From Serinus canaria (Eukaryota > Chordata > Aves > Passeriformes > Fringillidae): a stretch of DNA of 64,000 nt. The notes under the pieces are model-generated. The model was not told the origin of the DNA. It was given only the letters and a program-made list of their open reading frames with translations, and ran no database searches. The stretch covers positions 48,837,174 through 48,901,173 of the forward strand of contig NC_066315.1 of the NCBI RefSeq assembly GCF_022539315.1, given 5' to 3'. Positions 50,673 through 61,900 of the stretch are shown piece by piece; within the stretch, counting starts at the first letter, position 1; each line of letters opens with the position of its first letter. The position numbers and the translations under genes are program-made.

Positions 50673-51249
50673 ATGGATGAGGTTTCGTATGTTGATTTGT
50701 TTTTCTATTTACGGGGAAAGCCACAATGGTGGGATGAATGTAGATTAATGGTGGTTAGAGCGTCTGCAAGTGATAAGTGTGGAATTTGCAAGAAACATTG
50801 CCTAGAACATTTGACATTGAATAGGGAAAATTATACAGATATTGATTTACAAGTAGCTCCAATAAGACTAAGAGTACCTAACCCTATCCCACCTGCTTCA
50901 TCTGTCCCTGTCCCACTGCCTGCCCCTACCTCACCGGATCCTGAACTTATCTCATCTAGTACACCTTTCTCTCTTTATCCTCCGCTCCCATCATCACCTG
51001 ATCCCTCTTCCTCGGAAGATGAGCAAAACCTAACTGTGATAGAAAGGAGGGGGAGGGATGCAAGTGAAAAAGATAGCAATAGTAATGAATCAGCAACCCC
51101 AGTAGCCCACAGAACCTGAAGCCGGTCAAAGCTTGCCCCAGTTGTGGAAAGAAAAGACATAGGCAGACAAAAACAGACTGTGATTGCTCCCTTGCGACAA
51201 GGCGTAGAAGGGCCAGTGTTTGTAGAAGTGCCTTTTTTTTTTTTTTTTT
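50673..51249 (+). pseudogene. gag: gag, p12-like segment and start of capsid (truncated)
   Basis: A 148-codon open frame (50673-51119) begins with the end of matrix ('RGKPQWWDECRLMV') and continues into a Pro/Ser-rich linker equivalent to p12. LYPPL at 50973-50987 fits the LYPxL late-domain pattern that recruits ALIX during budding. A stop at 51117-51119 ends the frame. In another frame, 51192-51233 reads 'PLRQGVEGPVFVEVPF', the usual first residues of class I capsid, and then runs straight into 17 T residues (51233-51249), after which capsid is lost. Nearly all of the capsid coding region (normally around 700 bp) is missing. Confidence 0.82.
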
Positions 51250-51683
51250 CTTGCAGATTTGATTTAGAGGCGGTCAGCTGGAACTTGTAGAGAAGGTCCT
51301 GGTAAGGTGGCACAAGTAATAGGAATAGTTATGAAAACTCAGAATCCTGGGGGTAGCCTGGAATGTGTATAATAATCACGAAAGAGAAACTGGTGGGGGG
51401 CAGCAGCAAAATCTTTGGCAGTGGTACAAGGAAAAGGGAACCCAAGTTTCGGAAGACGTGGTGGAGGTAGTCGTGGTAGAGGACCAGTTATGCAAGAGTT
51501 AAGCATAAATTAAATGTGCATATTGCAAGTGGGAAGGGCATTGGAAATGAGAGTGCCCAGACAGGTTTCACCGGAGCAATCAGTTACGGCAGGAAAAACG
51601 TTACTAAGGCGATGGTGTTGGGAGAATATAGCAGCTGATTAGACATAGAATTTATAGAAATATATATGTAAGTTAGGACATAA
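51250..51683 (+). pseudogene. gag: gag, nucleocapsid with CCHC knuckle; protease missing
   Basis: After the capsid deletion the sequence resumes in the end of Gag. A Gly/Arg-rich stretch ('GRRGGGSRGRGP', near 51449-51484) precedes one zinc knuckle at 51515-51556 in the C-x2-C-x4-H-x4-C spacing of gammaretroviral nucleocapsid, which binds genomic RNA. An in-frame TGA (51548-51550) falls between the His and the last Cys. Only about 130 bp separate the knuckle from recognisable reverse transcriptase, so protease and the RT N-terminus are deleted or unrecognisable. Confidence 0.82.
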
Positions 51684-52925
51684 TATTTCCAGTAAAGGAA
51701 CCAAATAGGGAATATAGATTAGTACAGGATTTGAGAGCAATAAATAAAATAAAAAAGGACATTTATCCAGTGGTAACAAATCCCTACACATTGTTATCAT
51801 CTGTAAAAAGAGATATATAAATGGTTTACTGTAATTTATTTAAAAGATGCCTTTTTCTGCAACCCCCTTGACAAAGAAAGTAAGAAACAGTTTGCCTTTG
51901 AGTGGGAAAACCCAGGGAACCGAAGAAAGACCAACTCACCTGGACACGACAAGGAACAGGAACTCTCTGACCCTATTCGGAAACCAACCGGCAAAAGAGC
52001 TGGAGATTTAGAACGAAAATGGGCAAGTACCAAGAGACCAATACCTATTGTTGCAGTATGTCAATGATATACTAATAGCTACAGAAGAAAAAGCAACCTG
52101 TACAAAAATAACCATTGAGATTTTAAATTCACTGGGAATGGGAGGTTACAAAGTATGCAGAGAAAAGGCACAAATTGCCCAACAGACTGTGATCTACCTG
52201 GGATGTGAAATTTCACAAGGGCAATGAAAACCATGTACTAACCATATCCAAGCTATTTGTGCTATTCCAGAGTCCCAGAACTTACATGAGCTGCGAGTCT
52301 TCCTCGGGATGGCAGGATGGTGTCGCTTGTGGATCATGGACTATGGACTGATTGCGAAACCCCTGTACGAAGCTCAGAAGATGCAGCCATTTACCTGGGG
52401 CAAGCCACAGAAGGAAGCCTTCCTAAAACTAAAAGGGCACTGACGACTGCTCCAGCATTAGGGTTACCTGATCTGTCTAAAGATTTTCAGCTGTTTGTAC
52501 ATGAAAGGCTACACCTAGCACTAGGAATCCTGACCTAACGTCTGGGAAGCTGGAAAAGGCCAGTGGGCTACTTTTCCAAAGTGCTGGGTGGCCTCCATGT
52601 CTGCGGGCGGTTGCAGCCACCATGATGCTGATACAAGCCAGGAAGCTTACTATGGGAAAACACATAGATGTCTATGTACCACACATGGTAACCACTGTCT
52701 TAGAACAGAAGGGGGGCCATTGGCTATCTCCAAGCAAGATGATAAAATTCCAGGTAGTCCTGACTGAGCAGGATGATGTCACATTAAAAACAACTAACCT
52801 TTTTGAATCCAGCTTTGTTCCTAGGTACCACAACTGAAGAAGGCCCATTGAAACATGACTGTGTAGAGGTAATAGAGTACACCTATTCAGCAAGAGAAAA
52901 CTTGAAAGACGTCCCACTAGAGCAG
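51684..52925 (+). pseudogene. pol: pol, reverse transcriptase (broken)
   Basis: The RT domain copies genomic RNA into DNA. Recognisable blocks: 'REYRLVQDLRAINK' near 51710-51751, 'YLKDAFF' at 51837-51857, 'KKQFAFEWENPGN' near 51883-51921, 'LLLQYVNDILIA' near 52048-52080, then connection-region segments up to about 52900. The first catalytic Asp is Tyr (TAT, 51837-51839), and in the YxDD box (52057-52068) the first Asp is Asn (AAT). Blocks lie in three frames; stops include TAA 51818-51820, a TAG near 51999, a TGA near 52227 and a TAA near 52536. The enzyme cannot be produced or active. Confidence 0.92.
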
Positions 52926-53370
52926 CCAGAGTGGGAGCTATTTACAGATGGGAGCAGCTTCGTGGAAAACGGAACCAGATAAGCTGGATATGTGGTAACA
53001 ACAGTCAGCACAGTAGTGGAGGCAAAAACATTACCACCAAATACATCTGCCCAGAAGGCAGAACTGGTTGCTCTAACCAGAGCACTAGAATTAAGTGAAG
53101 GGAAAAAGGTAAATATATGGACTACTCAAAATATGCTTTTGCGGTGGTGCATGTACACAGACCACTGTAGAAAGAAAAGAGATTATTGTCTTCTCGAGGT
53201 ACGCACATTAAACACCAAGATGCAGTCCTACAATTGATAAAAGCAGTACAAAAACCTGAACAAGTGGCAATTATACATTGTAAAGCACACCAATCAGGAA
53301 ATTCCAAAATCTGTGAAGGAAATCAAAAGGCAGACTGGGCAGCCCAACAGGTTGCTCGAGAGGTGCAGAC
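52926..53370 (+). pseudogene. pol: pol, RNase H (broken)
   Basis: RNase H removes the RNA strand during reverse transcription. 'WELFTDGSSF' holds the first catalytic Asp (52947-52949) and 'SAQKAELVALTRALELSEG' holds the catalytic Glu (near 53056). An in-frame TAA lies at 52980-52982. A one-base loss near 53121-53126 destroys the third catalytic Asp and shifts the frame. The end of the domain ('HCKAHQSGN') continues in the next frame. Order and spacing match gammaretroviral Pol. Confidence 0.9.
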
Positions 53371-54496
53371 AACAGTGGCATTGATACCGTCAAAGCTCAA
53401 TATATCCCAATTTAATCTGCCTCCAAAACCAAGATATTCAGTAGAAGATGAGAGACTGGCACATTTACTAAATGCACAAAAGAACTCAGAAGGATGGTAT
53501 GTGACTGCACAAGGACAAATAGTGGTACTCCCCCTTGATAATGAGAGAAGTTCTACAAATTAAACATAATGAATGTCATTGGGGTGCAGAGGCATTGGTA
53601 AAATTGCTAAAGCAGAGTTTCATTTCAGTACGGATGTTAACAATGGCAAAATCAGTCATGTCAAAATGTGATATCTGCTTGAAAAACAACCCAGTGGCTA
53701 GGCGACAGGCACAGCTAGGAAGAATTCGGATAGGAATAGAGCCAGGAGACTATTGACAGGTAGATTTTGTAGAATTGCCAAGAACTCCAGGATACAAATA
53801 CCTGTTAGTAGGGGTTGACACATTTTCTGGATGACCAGAAGCCCTTCCCTGTCGCACAAACCAAGCAAAGGAAACAGTTAAGTGGTTACTACAGGAAATT
53901 ATTCCCAGGTTCGGGGTATCCCTAGGGGTATCATCAGATAGGAGGCCCCATTTCATAGTACAGTAGTAAAAGAAGTAAGTAGATTGCTGGGGATGACTTG
54001 GGACCTCCACACACCATGGAGACCCCAGTCAAGTGGACAGGTAGAGAGGATGAATCAGACACTAAAGAGGCAAATCAGTAAAATATGCCAAGAAGCCAAG
54101 CTGCAGTGGCCCCAGGCTTTGCCAATAGCACTGTTGAGGATTAGGATAAAACCTAGGAGTGGGATGTCAGTCAGTCCTTATGAGATATTGTATGGGAAAC
54201 CATATGAATCTCCTGAGCCTAACCCTAATGTACACGTTACAGGAAAACAGGAAGTGTATAATTATGTTCTGTCTCTTGGGAAAACTTTAGCTCGGCTCTG
54301 GAGCATCCTCATGTGTAATAGACCAATAACTCTCGAGAACCCAGTTCATAACATACTTCCAGGAGACAAGGTGTACATTAAAAACTGGAACGAAGAACCG
54401 TTGAAAGAAAAGTGGAGTGGACCCTATAAGGTACTGCTGAGCACCTTTACAGCAGTGAAAGTAGCCGGCGTGGACCCCTGGATTCACTATACCTGA
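53371..54496 (+). pseudogene. pol: pol, integrase (broken)
   Basis: Integrase joins viral DNA to host DNA. The N-terminal zinc-binding motif is complete: H-x3-H at 53565-53579 and C-x2-C at 53667-53678. The core has the first Asp (53763-53765), the second (53937-53939) and the Glu (54044-54046), but TGA codons sit at 53754-53756 and near 53832, and a frameshift lies between the second Asp and the Glu. From about 53990 to 54496 the frame is open for 170 codons and carries the GPY/F module ('WSGPYKVLL', near 54412) typical of gammaretroviral integrases. The end of pol overlaps or nearly abuts env. Confidence 0.92.
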
Positions 54497-54579
54497 GTGA
54501 AGAAAGTCCATCCTGGATCACAGACTGTGTAAACTGTGGAACCAAGACTGCAGATAAGATATGTTTAATTACTTTGAGA

Positions 54580-56300
54580 ATGCTATTAGTAATTGTGCTA
54601 ATGTTATGGTCATTAACGTCTTTGGGATGTGGGATGCAAAAAAATCAACTAACCACTCTTCATTCTAGAATGAAGAGAGAGGCAGAAACACAGGTGCGTT
54701 TTCTAACGCAGTTCGAGCTGAGAATGTAATGATTGGATTAATACAAAACACCAGTAGAATAACTGCATGTCTGCCAATACCTAAGGCAGCAGGAGATCCA
54801 GTAAATTGGGGAATCAAAACATCAAAACTACCTGAAATACAAAAGAACAAAACAATTGCATGCAAACAGGTACTCGAGTCGAGACAGGTGGTCAAGGAAA
54901 CTTGGGAGAAAGTAGGAACATGGATGAGACCTATGAGCCAGAAAGACTGTATTCTAAGTGATGGCATGCTAGGAACCCCTTTGGGACAGTCAGGAGGCAT
55001 CACACAATGGCAATGCTATTTGCCACACTATAAAAAGATCATAGAAAATGTTACAGAAACTACTCTGGTATGGAAGTGTGAGGTCGAGGATCAGAAAGAT
55101 CAGATAGAGCCTTGGGACAGTGCGTGGTCTGTGAGTATACTTCAAAAATTCCAATATATAGCAAACATCCCTTGGTGTATTAAGTGGGAAGGTTCTGAGA
55201 GTGAAACAGATCCAGCAGTAGCATACACTGCCACTAGTAGCAGAACGTGGGCAGACAAAGTAAGTTGATGGGCATGCAATAAAACTTATGACTGCACTTC
55301 TGATGATGCAGCGATAAAACAGATACCTCCCCTGGCAATAGCCCTACAGATTGGTTGTGTTTGCAGAGGGATCAAACATAAACTAGGCAAAATTAATTAT
55401 AAAGTGATTATAGGATGTACCAGGAGTACAACTAAAAGTCCAGGACAATCTGTATGGGCAACAAGTGACGGTACCTGGACAACACATCTGCCTGTAGACG
55501 GGAAAGTAAAGGAAATTACTTTGGGCCTCCCAACCTTATGTTCAATTTGGAAAAAGTCCCCATTTAATGGAAAACATGAACTTCTGCAGATAAGAGCAAG
55601 ACGAGAAGTTCTAGACAACAAAAATCTAGATGACACTTGGCAAGAACCCTCTAGTGGAGTGAAACTTGGGTGGGCCCTAGAGTCTTTACTTGGTCCTATA
55701 GCAAACTATCAGAATAAAGAGATGCTGTACAAACTTACAGGTCAGGTAGATAGACTAGCACGAATCACCTGGGAAGGATTTAAAGAATTAAACGTACAAT
55801 TACAAGCCACCACAAAAATGACTTTGCAAAATCGATTAGCCTTAGATTTGTTACTTCTGAAGGAGCATGGAGTATGTGGATTTTTAAAGGGACGAGTTGA
55901 TCATTGCTGCATTCACATCCCAAATGTAACTGCAGATGTAGAATATGACATCAGTCAGTTGAAACAAATAGAGCATGAGGTACAAGAAGAACAAAAGGAT
56001 TTGACTACAAGCTGGTTAGGAAAAATCTTTAAAGGGTTAGGGTGGAATGTGAGTTCATGGATTAAATCTATCATTGAGAGTGTGATAATCTTACTAATTG
56101 TATTCTTAGCAATTTGGTTAGTTTACAGCATTTTAAGGAGAGAAATACAGAAGAAAACATCCTGGAACCAGAAAATAATAAAGACACTGACACGAGATCC
56201 ACGCCCACTATCTTCTGGTTCTCCAGCCCGTGATAGCATCCACGACAACTTTTACATCAACCCTGCATTTGAAGAACATCAAATATCAACTGAGAAGTAA
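54580..56300 (+). pseudogene. env: env, nearly complete envelope gene, one stop and one frameshift
   Basis: Envelope glycoprotein (SU plus TM). An ATG at 54580 opens a hydrophobic leader ('MLLVIVLMLWSLTSLGCG'), but that frame ends at 54727-54729. The main frame is open from 54669 to 56300 with one TGA at 55266-55268, so a frameshift lies in 54669-54729. SU has several N-glycosylation sites (NTS, NVT, NKT). A furin-type site RARR (55593-55604) separates SU and TM. TM then shows a heptad-rich region, the 'LQNRLALDLLLLKEHGVCG' segment (55824-55880) of class I TM proteins, a Cys pair spaced C-x9-CC, NVT and NVS sites, a membrane segment near 56067-56140 and a cytoplasmic tail of about 55 residues. 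It is longer and better kept than any other part of the provirus. Confidence 0.92.
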
Positions 56301-56353
56301 AGGACTGTATCAAGTGAAAACATTTACACCTATAGTGAAGTGAAAATGCTTTC

Positions 56354-56364
56354 AAAAGGGATAA
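56354..56364 (+). other. Polypurine tract
   Basis: AAAAGGGA followed by TAA directly before the TG of the 3' LTR, the position from which plus-strand DNA synthesis is primed. It is short and slightly eroded (a T at 56362). Confidence 0.65.
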
Positions 56365-56745
56365 TGATAGTGGCGCCCTGGAAAATGCTAAGATAAACTC
56401 TGAAGTGTAAAGCCTTGTGTTTTACCTGCATAAGTAGTATAATTGCTAGCTGAAATGATTGTTTAGTAATCAAAATAATTATTGTATAATCATAAAAAGA
56501 ACAATGAGAAACTGTATGTTCCTAGTCTCAGGTGGCCATGCTTGGCTGAAATCTATGTATACTATAGAACAATGTAAGTTTAATAATTAACATGAAAGTT
56601 ATATCACAATAGAATATAAAAGCATATCCATCCTGAACCTATGTCAGAGTCAGATTTGGGTCTGTACCCCTGACGCCCAGAGCTCTTCAATAAAAGCACC
56701 TGCAGATAAGCATTTCTCATGATTATGTGTTCCTGAACGCTAACA
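56365..56745 (+). repeat. 3' LTR of the provirus
   Basis: 381 bp, beginning TGATAGTGGC and ending GCTAACA, so TG and CA ends are intact. TATAAAA is at 56615-56621 and AATAAA at 56689-56694, within the 15 bases (56687-56701) missing from the 5' LTR. A T/G-rich stretch with 'TTATGTGTTC' follows, suitable as a downstream poly(A) element. It differs from the 5' LTR at 11 single positions. Confidence 0.96.
56689..56694 (+). terminator. Poly(A) signal of 3' LTR
   Basis: AATAAA about 75 bases after the TATA box, in the R region, followed by a GT-rich U5. It is absent from the 5' LTR because of the 15-bp deletion. Confidence 0.85.
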
Positions 56746-56749
56746 AACC
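56746..56749. other. Target-site duplication, right copy
   Basis: AACC directly after the CA of the 3' LTR, identical to the left copy at 49704-49707. Confidence 0.75.
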
Positions 56750-58885
56750 CACGCAATGTACTGAAAACTGGATGGGGACCTGGAAAATCTTAGCTATAAA
56801 GAAGAGAAACTCTTCCTCACCTGCTGCAGCTATATGCTCAGGTTATATCATGCTGACTATGTTTAAGTCCTTCAATTCCAGCACTGATGATCTCTTGAGG
56901 GCTTGTCCTCTCCAGAGCTGGTCTCACATGTCATCTTGTTAGGTAGCCAGAGCATGATTTGATCAGGGAAGACTCATTTTTAAGACTTTATCTTGTTCTC
57001 ACCCAGGGTCCCATATAATATTCAGAAATCATTCTGGAAAATTAATCTGAGCCTACTAAGACACTCTTCAACAAAGCAATTCATCATAACTCCTCTTCAG
57101 CCTTATGCAATTAGCACAAGGTAGATTTTCAGACAGAGCATAAAGCACAGTACTCAGTGAGGTGTGCAGATCACCCCTCTCAATTCTGACTACTGAGTGA
57201 AACAGTCTAGAGTTAATTTCTGGGGAGAGTGAAAAAAGAAAGAAATTTCACATTAAGCCAGGTACAGATAATCAAAACTTCCAAGTGTCAGTTAATTTAA
57301 AGCACTAGGAAAAGTGATTGCTTAAAGGACCAGATTGAAATAGTGAGCATCACTACAGGAAAGGGCAACAGATAATAGATAAATTGTTTGATATCTGGTG
57401 GTAGCTGGTGAATTAAAATTTCTTGTATGAATTGATATGGTGCAAATTTTAAGCAAGTAACCAATAATCAATATTTTTATCCTCTCTCCTCCAAAACAGA
57501 CTTGATGTCATCAACTTACAAACAATGAAAGGCAACCCTTTGTTAGATCTGGTCTGCTCCTTCAGACAAGAAATCATTCAAATTCTAACTCAAGAACAGC
57601 TTATTTGATACCTAAGAGTACCAAGCTTCTCTTGCTTTTCACAATAAATTTTTTACCTTCTCATTTTAGTGCTTAGACTCAATGCCCAAGAAAAAACAGA
57701 GACTTTTATAATATTCAGATCTTCCAGTTCAATGATGTGGATCAAACAACTTCCAACAACATTTGGAGAGCATCCAAACATTTGGTTATTAAACTAAGAA
57801 AGTTGAGGGTTGACTTGGGTGACTACTACATTTAAATTTCTAGCAAGTTGAGATGATCCTTTTCCTTTGCTTTGCTTAAATAATGGTTTGTTTTGTATTT
57901 TTTTTTAGGATTTAGAGTTATTAAGTTGGTAAGAAATAGATAATCCATGTCTTAGCAGTATCATTGATAATGGCCAACACTCTTTGGGCACTCTTTGTGC
58001 TGCTGACACTTCTGTAATCAATGCATCTGTGCAAATTTATGTTGGTTGAGCCTGGCCCAAGATTGTAGATAAGCATTAGTCAGAATCATACTTTCAAGTG
58101 TCTTTGGAAAGGGCAAAATTAATGCAACATTTACACCAGTAATTAACCTCCAGGATTTATACAGAGCGGGATAAACTTCAGGTTCTCTCTAATCAGTTCA
58201 GAATGAAGCTATTTCCCTCCAATATACTGCCACTGTTGTTTCCAAGACAAAAATACTTCTGTTAAAATTTATTTCATTTTTAAAGACTTACTCAATTCTA
58301 AGCAAATTCCAGCTTTGTAGCCTGAAGACAGAATGGAATAGAAGAGAAAAATCAGTGCAATATTATTGAGTCATTATCTTTGAAAGTTCCTGCTTTGTTT
58401 GCAGTTCTTAATTTATTTTGATCATTTGATCACACACAAGATGGATGGGAATTTCACAAGCTATCTATAACAAGTATTTTAAGCCTTCTAAAAAACAGCT
58501 GCCTTCAAAAGAGATTTCAAAGGATATTTCACTAAACTGCTCAGTTCCAACAGGCTGATACTGCAGGTTACTGTATTACCTACTGACCTCTCATTAGTCA
58601 ATGAGACATGCAGGTGCTAAAGAAACCTCAAGACCTGGCCCAACAAAGAATCAGCAATATGTGGTTAAAAGACCCCACCACCCATTGTTTTCCCAAAGTG
58701 AGGGAAAACTTCAACTGACATAGCAGTTTTGCTCAAACTAGAAAGATGTCGTTGGTTTGTATACCTCTATGATCAATGTCAATCCTCTGAGTATCTACTC
58801 AGTCAATAACTTGCATTCAATTTTTATTTTTAAAATACAATACTGTGCTATTTAGAAATACATTTTTGATTAAAAGAAGTCACAA
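56750..58885. other. Intergenic or intronic DNA, no gene seen
   Basis: Right flank of the provirus. AT-rich unique-looking sequence; no gene or clear repeat family. Confidence 0.55.
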
Positions 58886-58917
58886 ATGTTTCCCTAATTG
58901 AAACATTAGGGAAACAT
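58886..58917. repeat. 13-bp perfect inverted repeat with 6-nt loop
   Basis: Arms 58886-58898 and 58905-58917 are exact reverse complements, with the loop TGAAAC. The right side also contains a direct duplication of 'GAAACATTAG' (58900-58909 and 58911-58920), suggesting a local template-switch event. Confidence 0.8.
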
Positions 58918-61900
58918 TAGCCACGTGCCCACAGGTACTATTGTACTAAAGAAATCGTGACAAGACATCATGCACTATGCACTGAAGCTTGAAGCTGCAA
59001 CTTTCAAAGATGACTGTAAAAGTATCACTGAAATTATTATTATATGTAAACTGATATGGTCCAAATTTAGCTCAGACACCCATCACACCCCTCCAAAAAA
59101 AATCATGCTGCTTATATTTCTTTAAACCTGCTGTTGTCTGAAATATTTGAATTTTTTTCAGCATCTGATTTCTATAACAAATTTGCTAAGGATTACACAT
59201 ATATTGATTGCAGAAGCACGTTCACAGCATCTACAAAGATTTTCCCTATTCAAGTGTATCTGAAATGCAGAGAGGCTATCATATTGCATGTATTTGCCCT
59301 AGGATGCCTTGCTTTTACAGGTCCTATGGGGAGATTATTATAAGAGTATGATACGTGGCATTTGAAGCTGTAGCATTCAAGATCTTTGCTGTATCATAAT
59401 CTTGTGTAGAGATAAAAACATTTGATTGGCATGGGCTCACATAGAAACACTATTTTTCTTCACACATACAAAGAAAGTTCATTCTACCTTTCAAAAATAA
59501 GATAAATCAGAATTAATACAACTAAGATAAACACTAATAGCATGGTAATTAAGATACGAGTCTTTCTCTCACATCAGGCCATTAGTTCAGATGTTACCCA
59601 TGTCTAAAGCTGAGGAGACTTATTTTGCCAAATGAAGGAATATCAATTGCTTTTGCAGAAGTGACAATTTTAACATACCCAGCAGATCCCTGTGTGAAAG
59701 ACCACTCCCACACCTTTCCCAAATGCAAGCAATGTTAATAGAAACTTAACTTTTAGGATATTCTCATGATAAAAACTGGGCAAATAAGCAATACCATGCT
59801 CTATAAGGCTGCCCTGTATTCCCCTTCACATAAACAATTTATACAAGTGTTTGGCAGTCAGTCTCTGCTACAATGAAAACAAATCGAGCTACAATCTGTA
59901 GCTTCCTGAAGTTAATCAGAATTCCATTTCTGCTTGGTTCATGTTGAAGGATAGCAATTACCTACAGGGTCAGTATGTTTACATCTAATAAAATAAAAAA
60001 TTAATAAGTAAAAAAGGATTTCTATTTACAGCCACACAAACACCCGCACAAACTAATAAAATATTAACAAAAGAGAAGGAAGGGCCCATTCCTGATTTGG
60101 AGAGCCCCAGCCGAGCTGTAAGAGGGGTTGTAAATTGAACCAAATCACAGTATCTTCTTTTTACTTTTCTTTTCATCTCACTACTCAAAATAGAGCACCA
60201 GCTGCAGGGCTAGGATGCAGCAGAGAACTACATCTACTTTATATAGCACAATAAGCAGTGGGAATGAGGGGGCAGGAGAGAGAGAGAGAGAAAAAACAGA
60301 AGGTTTTGTTCATTGAGCAAAAGGAAAACACTCATCTTTCCCAGCATCATTTTCAGAAAGCTTCCCAGCAGCTGGTTAAGAGTTCTGAAACTTAACTCCT
60401 TTCTTTTTCTTACTCCTCCAGTCTTTCCCTCCTATAATATGGAAGGGTGGAAAGACTCATTTTACCCCCACCAAGTTCCCAAATTACCTCCTGAAACAGA
60501 GCTCAGGACCCTAAAGCTATTTCCATGTCTCCCTAATACTTTCACCCTTGGCTGAAAATTGGAAGGACCTGTGGCTGTCCAAAGTGTTTTCCCTTGGGCT
60601 CCTGCACTTCTTCAAGCTGAGCAATGCTGGTAGTTACATTAGGACATAAAGCCAAGCAAGGAAGCCCCAAGAAGGGTAACTCCACTGTTTGACGTCCCAG
60701 GCCAAGCAGTGCAAAGGGGACAGACTCTACTGTCCAGACCAATGAGGAAGGCAGATCATGTCCCACACCGGACCACTTCACTAGTGTTAAAAGGAAAAGT
60801 GAACTTCTATAAAGACAATCCTAGAAAAAGATATCTAGGGAGGAACTAGAGAGAAGCAGAAACAGCCAAAATAGACTGAGGCTTATAGTTTTGTTTTGGC
60901 AAAAGTTTTTTTTAATTGTATTTCTCTATTTTTCAGACTTCTCAATGATTATTTGTTCATCTCCGTTTACTAGCTATGCAGCATCTTAATTCATTTCTAT
61001 TTTATATTTTGCCAATTACTTGATCATTCTCTACTTCTCACCACCGTCTCCCTCACCCGCCAATGTTTTTTTTTCCTCTAAAATATATCCCTCCTAATTA
61101 AACTATTTTTCTCAGTGCATCTTAATTTTCCGCCATTTAAGCAACATGCTACAGACTCCACAGTGCATGAAGTGTCTGCAACTTTGTTCTTTTAGGTGGC
61201 CAAGTGTAACAACTATTCCTTAGGCACTGCTCTCAAACACCATAAAAACAAATGCCATCCACAGGGCTCTCTTAACAAGCATTGTATTTAAAACAGCCTT
61301 TGACATGCTGACAGTAGAGTAAGTCCGAAAACATCCCTGTTTTCTTGCATCATACTTGACTAACAGACCTTCTCTTGATGAAGAATGACATTTTGAGTGA
61401 TGGGACCAAAGCTTCCAGGGAATTCAGTTATTTCTAAAGATCTCTAAACAAATTGTTTAACTTGCCAGAAACATTTTTCTCCAACATTTTTAACATGAAA
61501 AAAAAGAAACATTTTGAAATGAAACTGTCTTGAAAAAAAAAGACATTATGACAAAATGCTTAAACAACTGCAGAATAAAATGTTTCACTTCATTAGGCAA
61601 AGGATTTCAACTCAGTCCAAACTGGCTTGGGGGAGGAGACAGGAAGTCAGGGAAGTGAGCAGAGTGGTGCAATACCAAGTGAGAGAAGGTGAGACACCCA
61701 CCTTAGAAGACATTCCTTTAGATTATTCTTAATTTACAAGAAAAGAAAATCATCATATCAATTAAATGAGCAAACTGGGTGGCTGTTATAAATGAGGTGG
61801 ATGTTACCAACACTTGATTGACTTGTCACTTCCATGTGGCTATCTGGTCTTACATTCACACATTTTTTCTTTGCTGACATCTCTGGAGAGCTCTCTAGAT

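Larger units (their letters stand above)
49708..56745 (+). mobile_element. Class I (gammaretrovirus-like) endogenous provirus
   Basis: A 7038-bp provirus with the order LTR, primer-binding site, splice donor, gag, pol, env, polypurine tract, LTR. Class I membership is supported by a matrix segment with 'SPLGCLIAHW', a single CCHC knuckle, an integrase C-terminus with 'WSGPY', a TM subunit with 'LQNRLALDLLLLKEHGVCG', and a 4-bp target duplication. Gag lacks most of capsid, protease is missing and pol is broken in all three frames, while env has one stop and one frameshift. The LTRs differ by 11 substitutions and one 15-bp gap over 366 bp (about 3 percent). The element is non-functional as it stands. 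Confidence 0.97.

Noticed and set aside
51684..54496. APOBEC-type G-to-A hypermutation as the cause of pol stops
   Set aside because: Stops are of mixed types; several look like CpG or other C-to-T changes and others follow indels. TGG-to-TAG changes, expected from GG-targeted editing, are not prominent.
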